This document shows, piece by piece, positions 1 through 7,593 of a stretch of DNA of 20,792 nucleotides (positions are counted from its first letter, which is position 1; each line of letters begins with the position of its first letter). A program made the position numbers and the translations under genes. Below the pieces are notes generated by a model, which saw only the letters and a program-made list of their open reading frames with translations, searched no databases and was not told where the DNA came from. Source of the DNA: Chara braunii (lineage: Eukaryota > Streptophyta > Charophyceae > Charales > Characeae). The stretch lies in the NCBI GenBank assembly GCA_003427395.1, contig BFEA01000024.1, forward strand, positions 3,348,015-3,368,806. Direction: 5' to 3'.

Positions 1-660
1 GCCCGTCCACCATAGCCGGCCACCCTCAACCCTTCTTCCTCCTCCATCACCCACGCCCGTCCACCATAGCCAACCACCCTCAACCCTTCTTACTCCTCCT
101 TCACCCACACCCGTCCACCATAGCCGACCACCTCCAACCCTTCTTCTTCCTCCATCACCCACACCCATCCACCATAGCCAACCACCCTTAACCCTTCTTC
201 CTCCTCCTTCACCCACACCCGTCCACCATAGCCGAACACCTCCAACCCTTCTTCTTCCTCCATCACCCACACCCGTCCACCATAGCCGACCACCTCCAAC
301 GCCGCATCTTCCTCCATCACCCACACCCGTCCACCATAGCCGACCACCTCCAACCCCTCTTCTTCCTCCATCACCCACACCCGTCCACCATAGCCGACCA
401 CCTCCAACCCTTCTTCTTCCTCCATCACCCACACCCGTCCACCATAGCCGACCACCTCCAACCCTTCTTCTTCCTCCATCGCCCACACCCGTCCACCATA
501 GCCGACCACCTCCAACCCTTCTTCTCCCTCCATCACCCACACCCGTCCACCATAGCCAACCACCCCCAACCGTTCTTCCTCCTCCATCACCCACACCCGT
601 CCACCATAGCCGACCACCATCAACCCTCCTTCCTCCTCCTTCACCCACGCCCGTCCACCC
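1..660. repeat. 54-bp minisatellite, about 12 copies, open at left edge
   Basis: Contiguous units of 54 bp, each containing CCGTCCACCATAGCC and a CTTCTTCCTCC pyrimidine block, run from the first base to about 660. Units differ by scattered substitutions only, for example GCCGCATC replacing CCCTTCTT near 300. Because 54 is a multiple of three, the minus strand reads as an 18-residue repeat (core VGYGGRVWVMEEEEGLEV) until a TTC to TTA change makes a stop at 90-92. Two plus-strand frames are also open, so openness alone is not evidence of a gene. The array continues beyond the window. Confidence 0.95.
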
Positions 661-757
661 GAAAGTCTTAGGGGGTCGCAAGGGGGATACACGGGACCTC
701 GGATAGGATCGGTTAGGGTAAGTCAATGAGCAAGGTCGATTAGGATGTGAAGCTTTT

Positions 758-759
<2 letters not shown>

Positions 760-817
<58 letters not shown>
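760..817. repeat. (TC)n microsatellite
   Basis: About 29 uninterrupted TC dinucleotides, followed shortly by an undetermined base at 820. The length is probably assembly-limited. Confidence 0.97.
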
Positions 818-819
<2 letters not shown>

Positions 820-820
820 N

Positions 821-3540
821 CTTCCTCCATTCCTTCAAAACTCTTTAACCCTTAACCCTTCTGCCACCCCTTCCTCTCCATGGCATGTGACTAACCTTTA
901 CCCTCACATGTTACATTGCCAGGGAACGAACGGAAAGGAACCTGGTTCTCACTTGGTGAAAAGCGAGGGCAAGGGAAGGGCTGCTGGTCCCTTGTGCCAC
1001 CAAGAAGGAAAGGATACGAGAATATTGAGAACATTTGTGACAGTGGAAAGGAGTGTTGGTTTTGTAATGAGATCAGTTTGACTCAACCATCCTCTCGGAA
1101 TGCATGACTGAGGCGATCGCATGGCTTGCCTGTGTGAAAGGGAAGGGAACTCATGAGGGGAATTGGAAGGCAAAGGCAACTTAGGACTGCGGGAAGGGAC
1201 GATGTGTTGACCCCAATGGGGATTGTACTTGGTCATTTGTCTTCTGTGGTCTTGCGCAGGTGAGTAGCTAGGGACGATTTGGACGGGGCTGGGCCCGCGG
1301 ATGAGGACTAGGGTGGGAGATTGGCTAAGGAAAGGACTTGGATCCGGCTTAAGCCATGGATGCGGGATGAGTTGAGGCCGGGCGCTTTGGTGGATGGTTG
1401 ATGCATGGACTTGGTTTGTGTGGAGGTTGCATGGAATGTCTCTCTCTTGTGCAATGCGACCCCTGGAAAGACTAAGGGCGGTCTTGGATAGGTGATGCGA
1501 TGCTAGTGGCTCTCGCAAAAAAATATAGTGGCTAGGGGTCCGGCGCCGCCGCCTTACCCCAAGGATGCCGCCGGGGCTGCCCAGAGCCACTAGGCTTAGT
1601 GAAAAGGTGCGTGGCCCAATGGATGACGCTTGGCCTGTGCACGATAAGAAGATGAGACTTCAATGAACTCCCTGGACTGCCTGCGTATTGGAAGGAGCAA
1701 TTGCCTGGTCAGGCCTAACTGAAGCGAGAAAACGCCACGAGTGCCCAAAGAGCTACCATCTTGACGTGAGAGCGGAGCTACATCCCCCAATGTAAAGCCC
1801 TCTTGCAAAAGGCCCATCCCCATCCATCTCATAGCACTAGGTAGGGTTGCCCCTGGGAAGAACGACCCGCGCCCCGAGCGTGAGCGTGGGCGGGTCGACC
1901 GAGGCTCGAAAGTCCTACAGGGTACGGCCCCTACAAAAATGGTGGAGATGCCGGGTATAGGGTTAAACTGACCCATACGGTCTCGAGGGGGGCGCCCGAC
2001 GCATGACCGTGAACGTAAACATGCAGATAAGGAATATGGATTTGTGTATGCTCTATCCCTTGAGTGAATCAGATTTGAGGGTGGCTGGGCGCATGGCAAG
2101 GCCAGGCCTGGAGGAATAACATGCATGCTTGCACGCTTGATCAGCCATCTCCCCTGGAGGTGACTCTAGTCCTCCTTCCTCCGGGCTGATGTTCGTCAGA
2201 CCGGGGAAGCCTTGGGCAAGCCGCAGGTCGACCCTTCCTCTTCGTGTGAAAGAAGGGCTCCGGTTACCGGCAGGCGATTGGGATTTCGGGCTAATCCGGG
2301 TTCCGATGAAAATCCCACGGCGGAGTGATCCTACCGACACGGGTGCTCTCTTTCCTTTTCTTCGGAGCCCAGCGAGCTCCATGCACCACACTTAATGCTT
2401 GAAGGAACCTCATATGAACGCAAAAGGTAATCGAGAAGGAACAATCCTGCCCTATGAACGGACACATGAAGTGAAGATGAGGGGAATGAAGGGATTTGCT
2501 AGACTCCAAGAAAACTAGCTCACCTTTGAAGATGCTCACGAAAAAAAAACGGGCACTATGTATGGAAGCTAGGGGTGAGAGGCACGCATTGTCCTGAGTG
2601 AAAACCTGTGAGCAAGGGGTAGGAAGCATTGGGTGCACCTGGGGAAAGGCACTTGTGTTATGTGTGTCCCACTTGGGGCTTGTGCTTGCATGATGGGGAT
2701 ATTGAGCGTCCTGCCATTTGGAAGGAAAGGGGGGGTCTACACCGGCCACTGCGGGTTGCCAAACATCGTTCTCTTTGCAGACTGCCGTTTGTTCATGTGC
2801 GGGGGTCAGACCAGTGAGCTGTCTAACGGGAGTTTGTCACGTCGAGTGCTTATTAGCATTCTCGTCCGTGCGGTGACGGGCTTCGGCCCGATTGATCTGC
2901 CGGGCGGGGTGTGAAACGTTCCTCAGGCGGGGCCTAGCCTGTGGACTGGCGGAGGGAGCACCACTGCATGGGGGCAAAGACGGAGCCTGGGAGGCAATCA
3001 GTAGTTTATCGTAGCCTGGCTTGGAAAAAGGTTGTTCCTTATGGGACCAATGGAAGTTAGTGTCTGGACGGCTGGCTCCAATGACCCTACCGAGATGTGA
3101 GGGGTGATTCCCGAGATTAACGGTGGGTACACGAGCGGCAGGTCGGGATGGGGTATTCTGGGCAAGAAGGTGAGGGCGACCACCCCACTGGAGTCTGGGT
3201 ACCGCGCTCGCGACAGTTGAGTTGTGCTTGAGGTATGGTGTAAAGCCTTACCGATAGTACCAGTGGAGAAACCATTTTCCAGGGGAAAAGGTCGGTGAGG
3301 AGATGACCGACCTGTATGTGACATTTGCCTGAGTTTTGCTTCTTATGCCTCCCTCTGTAAAGTTGCCTGATGAATGTTGGATGGGGACCGAGTTTCTAGT
3401 CTATTCTCAACCCCTGCCTAAGTCTGCACGAGTGAGAGAACATGAGGAAGAGGCTGGTTAGGAGTCGGAAGAAAGTGTAACCAAGAAAAGAGGAATGCGC
3501 GTGGCTGGTGATCGATTGGGGGTATGGTAGGGCAATGGCG
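821..3540. other. 2.7-kb stretch with no supported gene
   Basis: I found no coding region here that resembles a known protein. The open frames, mostly on the minus strand (for example 949-1590 and 1596-2126), are rich in Ser, Pro, Leu and Arg, as expected from translating the complement of a G-rich strand. They show no recognisable motifs. No tRNA, rRNA, CRISPR or clear LTR copy was seen. This is where a 5' LTR for the downstream element would be expected, but I could not match it to the right-hand LTR-like sequence. Confidence 0.5.
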
Positions 3541-3542
3541 CC

Positions 3543-3549
3543 TATAAAA
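3543..3549 (+). promoter_or_regulatory. TATA-box candidate upstream of the ORF cluster
   Basis: A TATAAAA heptamer preceded by CC lies 139 bases upstream of the first start codon of the accessory gene cluster at 3688. The spacing fits an RNA polymerase II promoter or the TATA of a 5' LTR. No other promoter element is recognisable, and a heptamer like this occurs by chance roughly once per window, so support is weak. Confidence 0.25.
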
Positions 3550-3687
3550 TGGATAGGAAAGGTTAGGGAGGCCCGGATGAGGGGCCTGGAAAACAACTCT
3601 CATCTAGAAAAGGAAAGAAAACCATCTGACCATGAGGGGCCGTGTGGTGCTCTCATGTGGGAATAGGACTGGCACCGGAAAAACGGG

Positions 3688-4544
3688 ATGGCGCGACGGT
3701 TGTCACCTCCTGTCTACTCTAGTGGCCCGGAAATGCCTATAGACGTAAGGGATGGGGTGTCCGTTGTTCTCCCGGAAGAAGGGATGTGGACCGACCTGGA
3801 GCCAGCTTATGAAATTGTGATGCTGGATAGAGACAACCTGGACGGAGACAACCTGGACGGAGGTCAGCCTGACGTAAGGACGCGTTCCTCTGGATAGAGA
3901 CAACCTGGACGGAGGTCAGCCTGACAAGACTTTCACCCAGCCTGATGGACCTAGAGTTCCGGGGAACAGTGGAAGCTCGAGGATGGGTCTATGTATCTCA
4001 GGAAATGGAAAATGCAATGGTAGTGGGACTAGTATTGGGCACGACACCAGAACAGTTGTTTAAGCAAGCGGAACGGGAGGTGATATGGGCAGCATGCCAA
4101 GGGGCGGAAATGGAGATGGAAAGGATGGAGGTGCGAGTGAAACTTGGGGATAGGGGAAATATGAGGCGGCCCCTTAGGACAATGAGGTGTGTGTTACCCC
4201 CGTTTCTGGTGGATGTTGTCTTCGGAACCAGGGAGAGATTGGAGCGGATATGCCTGTCGATGACGCGCCTGAGGTTGTATCAAAGTGCTAGACAGGACTT
4301 CTTTAGGCTGTCGGTGGAAGCAGGGCCGTTTGAAGGAAACTGGGCGGAAGAATTAGCTGAGGTGTTAAACCTCCTCAGCGAGGACGAAATCTTTGTTCCC
4401 AGCCCGGTACACTGGCAGATAGTTTATCGGAATGTGGCGGCGGGTGAAACCTTCCTGGAAGGAGTGAAAGAGTTGTTCTTGGACGAGGAGGGGGATTTCA
4501 GTGATGACGAGGACGGGGACAAGATAGAGGACTGGGACTTTTGA
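3688..4544 (+). pseudogene. Copy A of an unrecognised four-copy protein family, frameshifted
   Basis: I do not recognise this protein. The first part starts at ATG 3688 (MARRL; favourable G at -3 and +4) and reads to a stop at 3897. The homologous continuation is in another frame and is open from 3873 to the TGA ending at 4544. At the junction sits an imperfect direct duplication (3823-3925). In the second frame the duplicated segment reads FLWIETTW, matching YLWIERVW of copy B, so that frame is the true one. Further motifs shared with the other copies are VYVSQ near 4000, a PPFLVDVVFG block near 4197-4226, GPFEG at 4323, and IVYRNVAAGETFLEGVKELF near the end. Copy A has an extra acidic tail (DEEGDFSDDEDGD). 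It lies 58 bases before copy B. It could be a retroelement accessory gene or a captured host gene; I lean to the former. Confidence 0.6.
3823..3925 (+). repeat. Imperfect direct duplication at the frame break of copy A
   Basis: The segment CTGGATAGAGACAACCTGG followed by ACGGA and GGTCAGCCTGAC occurs at 3823 and again at 3890. The first instance also contains an extra tandem 15-mer, GACAACCTGGACGGA. The offset is 67 bases at the left end and 52 at the right end; neither is a multiple of three. The duplication accompanies the frame change in copy A, although the exact frames suggest another small indel as well. Confidence 0.85.
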
Positions 4545-4585
4545 AAAGGATGGAGGGACTTATCTGGGAAACGGGTTGTCGACTA

Positions 4586-4592
4586 TGTGCAG
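4586..4592 (+). promoter_or_regulatory. Splice-acceptor-like TGTGCAG before copy B
   Basis: TGTGCAG ends 10 bases before the ATG of copy B. The identical heptamer sits at a similar distance before copy D and before gag, which suggests 3' splice sites or another shared leader element. Confidence 0.35.
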
Positions 4593-4602
4593 GTAGGAAG
4601 CG

Positions 4603-5349
4603 ATGATCCGGGAACTCGAGCTATGGGACAGCACGTGGGAACCAAAACGAATCGGGAGGGGAGTAGAGATGTCTATACCACCAAGTAATGAGTGGGAGGG
4701 GCCTACATGTGACTGGCGGGGGTATGAAATTGTGCCGGAACTGTCATACCTATGGATAGAACGTGTTTGGAACCCGTTGAGGGAAGAGGAAGGATGGGAG
4801 GCAATTGCGGAAGGTAGGGTGGAATCGGTTGGAACGATCGTTCTCTCTGAACAAGGTTGGCACCTGTTCTGCACGACGCTTGCGGTAGGGCAGAATCCGA
4901 TGTGGCTTCTAGGGGACGCAGAGGCAAGGGTTCGGCAGGCAGGGGAAAAGTTCGCCAACCAGGGTTGGGATACGGTCAGCAGTAGAGTCGTGATGGGTGG
5001 GTGGAAGGAAATTAAACCGCCTAGCACCTGAACCAAGACCTGGGTGCCCGAGTTCGTGGTAGACTGGTTTGGGGGCTTTGATCACGTAACAGAGGTAACC
5101 GACACGATGGAACGAATACACGTGGACTGCGCATGGCTGGCAGAGGAATTTTATAGGACGTCCTTGAAATTTGGGCCCTTCCACGGGGATAGAGCCCGGG
5201 AGGTCCTTATCATTTTGGACATTGAAAGGAATGACCGGCAAGAGGTGACCCCAGAAACTAGGGAGGCCATAATCCGCCGTGAGGTAGCATCAACACCTTG
5301 CTATGTGGATGATGTGTTCAAACTGTTCGAGGTACTGTGGTTCGACTAA
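4603..5349 (+). pseudogene. Copy B of the unrecognised family, single in-frame TGA
   Basis: Starts at ATG 4603 (MIRELELW) and stays in one frame to the TAA ending at 5349, about 248 codons, except for one TGA at 5029-5031. Coding similarity to the other copies continues straight across the TGA. Before it are GVEMSIPP, YLWIERVW, a QGWHLF motif and GGWKEIKPP. After it are VPEFVVDWFG, FGPFHG (GPF at 5173) and IIRREVASTPCYVDDVFKLFE. The TGA falls in a column where copy D has Arg, so a CGA to TGA change is plausible. Copy C begins 122 bases downstream. No signal peptide, membrane segment or known domain is visible. Confidence 0.65.
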
Positions 5350-5471
5350 ACGCGGGAAAGTCGTGGGGCCAGGCAAATATGGGAAAAGTTGCTAAGATAA
5401 GGGAATGGGATGTCTGGCCATTGTAGGGTTCAGTGCGGATCACGAGCTAGGAGATCAAAGGCGAGTGTGCG

Positions 5472-6224
5472 ATGGCGTGAAGAAGGACGTTCCTTGAGGA
5501 ACGCCCCTTGGGCATTGAACTGCCTAGGGAAGTACCGGGTGGGGTAGAGGTTAGCTTGCCAGCGGCAAGTGAAGGCTGGCATCAGGTGGCAGATTGGGTC
5601 GGGGTCGAGCTTGCGGAAAATATGGTTTACTTGGTGACGAAAGTTGAGTGGTGTGCGGATGAGAATGGGGAATGGAACCCGGACCCGCGGGGGCATGTGC
5701 GTGCAGAAGGACGGCTGTATGTGTCATAGGATGGGTGGAGGGAGTTCGGAGTTCGGCTGGCATCAGGAGAAAGGGCATGGCAGTTAGTATGGCGAGCGGG
5801 ATTTGAGTTCGCAGATCTGGGGGTTGACGGTGTAACAACGGACCTTAGCGTAGCCATGGTCGGGAGTTTCGAATTGCCTAGTGAAAATGTACGAATGAGG
5901 CTGCCGCCCTTCCTGCTGGAAAGGTTGGGCGGTCTGGGACTTGTTAGACGAGCGGTAGCCGACCTCGCAAGCCTGACATATGAAGATGCGATGATACATC
6001 GAGAATACTATCGGGCCTTCCTAGAAATGGGCCCGTTCAGTGGAGAGCAAGAGTACGAGGTGCTGCGCATCCTGCGTGCTGTGTTTAGCACCAGGCCGAG
6101 GGCTCCGGTCGTGGGAGATGAGGTCCTGTGGGGTGTCATCCGACGGGAAATAAGTCAAGGGATGGTGTACGTGGATGACCTGTACCGATTGTATGAGCCG
6201 ATGGAGGTAGGGACGGATCAATAA
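5472..6224 (+). pseudogene. Copy C of the unrecognised family, two in-frame stops
   Basis: The homologous start is ATG 5472, which reads Met-Ala, then TGA (5478-5480), then Arg-Arg. Copy A reads MARR and copy D reads MAMRR, so the third codon appears mutated to stop. The same frame then stays open, with GGVEVSLPAAS and LYVS, then a TAG at 5727-5729, then DGWREF. It continues to MRLPPFL, MGPFSG (GPF at 6030), VIRREISQGMVYVDDLYRLYE and the TAA ending at 6224. At the TAG the other copies have Glu, Lys or Gln, so a one-base change from such a codon is likely. Length is about 250 codons. Copy D begins 129 bases downstream after an A-rich spacer. Confidence 0.65.
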
Positions 6225-6328
6225 AAGAAGTCAAGGAAAGAAAAGGAAGGTTCAAGCTAGAAATCGGGGAGTGTTCGGGCGGGAGCTGAAGATTAAATGA
6301 AATAAGTAAAACCGCTTGCTGTTTAAAC

Positions 6329-6335
6329 TGTGCAG
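6329..6335 (+). promoter_or_regulatory. Splice-acceptor-like TGTGCAG before copy D
   Basis: TGTGCAG follows a TTGCTGTTTAAAC stretch and ends 18 bases before the ATG of copy D. It is the same heptamer as before copy B and gag. A donor-like AAGTAAAA lies about 25 bases upstream, which is too close for a normal intron, so any donor would be farther away. Confidence 0.35.
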
Positions 6336-6353
6336 GGGACTACAAAGTCAAAA

Positions 6354-7138
6354 ATGGCGATGCGACGCGCTCGGATGTTGCGACGGTCCACACACCCGTG
6401 GCCACCCACGGAAAGTGGAGGCGGATGGGAGGTATCGCTCCCAGCAAGCTACATGATCCAAGGATTGGACATCGAATGGAGGGCCGTGACCTTGGGAAGA
6501 GGTCAGGCGTTCATGATGGTGGAATGTTTGTGGGATGTTATGAGAATTAACAGGGGGTCGGGAGACGATCTATATACCGATCTTAGGGTAACGGGGACCA
6601 TATACCTGCCGAAACTTGGATGGCACATGCTAGGAACGGAATTGGCACTAGGTCACGGGTTGCTACCAATCTTCCAGAGGGCTACTAGGATGTTGAACAG
6701 GGTGGGCCAGGAAGTGCGGGGGAGAAGAAACGAGGATTAAGAACTCGGGTGGAGGTCGGAGGCTGGCGAGAGTTTAAGGCCCCAATGACCAGGTTGAGGT
6801 GTCGAGTACCTCGTTTCATGGTGGACTTGGTATTTGGTAGCCTCAAGAGAGCTAGGGACCTGGTGGATTCGACCCTGGTCTGGATCCACCTCTTCCAGCC
6901 ACAAACAACGAGCATGTTCTACGATGTGTCGGTTAGACATGGGCCGTTCTGGGGGAATCAGGCCTGGGAACTACTCGAATTAATCGAGATCTTGATATTC
7001 GGATTGCCCCACCTGTCGTTTGAAGAATATGAGCCAATAATTATCAGGGAAATAGAGATGGGGGAAAATTACCTTGCAGGGTTGGCTGACCTGTTCGAGG
7101 AACCGGAAGAGAAGGGCAAGCCTGAGGGACCAGCATGA
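6354..7138 (+). pseudogene. Copy D of the unrecognised family, one frameshift
   Basis: ATG 6354 (MAMRRARML; A at -3, G at +4) opens a frame that ends at 6740. A GTG lies upstream in frame at 6330, but the ATG matches the starts of the sister copies. The first frame carries GGWEVSLPAS, VECLWDV, YLPKLGWHML and a helix-like RATRMLNRVGQEV. The homologous continuation is in another frame, already open through 6719, and carries VGGWREFKAP, VPRFMVDLVFG, HGPFWG (GPF at 6941) and IIIREIEMGENYLAGLADLFEE. The switch point lies near 6714-6725 in a purine-rich run with five Gs, a typical indel site. The final stop ends at 7138. This is the copy nearest to gag. Confidence 0.65.
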
Positions 7139-7593
7139 GAAAACGCGTCAAGGAGAGGTAGGGAAATAAAGGATGGGTACTAAGATAAGTAGGCAGCCAT
7201 CAGCAAAAGAGGGACAGTGGTTGGAGTTCCGGCCGACCCAATGATGCGGCAGGGAGGAACTAGGAAGACCACCCGCTCCAAAAATTCTGGGGCACCTGGA
7301 TGCCAATAAGCCAAAAGGGCCATCCCCGATAGGGAAGCCACTGGGCTTAGGCACCGCCCTAAGAATCAAAGCGCGGCAGTAATGAAATGCCAAGCGGCGG
7401 CGGCAAGGCCCCGGTAGAAGAAAACCTGAAGGACGCCCCAGGAGAAAAAAGTCAGAAGAGTCGTACTGATTAATGTAAGACGCAAAAATATGGGAATAGG
7501 CGTACTTTAGGGCCGAGACTAGGGCAATTATGAACAACCGGCCATGTTCGCAAAAAAATTTTTTCCATGTGCAGGCTAGGTAAAGGAATAGCG
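7139..7593 (+). promoter_or_regulatory. 455-base leader between copy D and gag
   Basis: No coding evidence. The segment contains several GTAGG or GTAAG donor-like words (near 7157 and 7474), a GCGGCGGCGGC run near 7395, and an A7T6 tract (7553-7564) just before TGTGCAG. This could be an intron-bearing leader or an internal promoter region for gag; the sequence does not decide. Confidence 0.3.
7568..7574 (+). promoter_or_regulatory. Splice-acceptor-like TGTGCAG before gag
   Basis: TGTGCAG preceded by a TTTTTTCCA pyrimidine stretch ends 19 bases before the likely gag ATG at 7594. This is the best acceptor context of the three identical sites. An ATG overlapping it (7567) is in frame with gag but would be removed or separated if splicing occurs here. 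Confidence 0.4.

Noticed and set aside
1-660. CRISPR-like array
   Set aside because: Units are contiguous 54-bp repeats with no unique spacers, and no cas-like genes are present.
843-861. Telomere-like TTAACCC repeats
   Set aside because: Only about two units in a pyrimidine-rich stretch.
949-2391. Long minus-strand ORFs as genes
   Set aside because: The composition is Ser/Pro/Leu/Arg-rich, as from complementing a G-rich strand. No motifs, no similarity among them, and overlapping frames.
3670-3687. TGGCACCGG as a tRNA primer-binding site
   Set aside because: It starts with TGG and precedes the first ORF, but no LTR end with CA lies next to it and I cannot match it to a specific tRNA 3' end.
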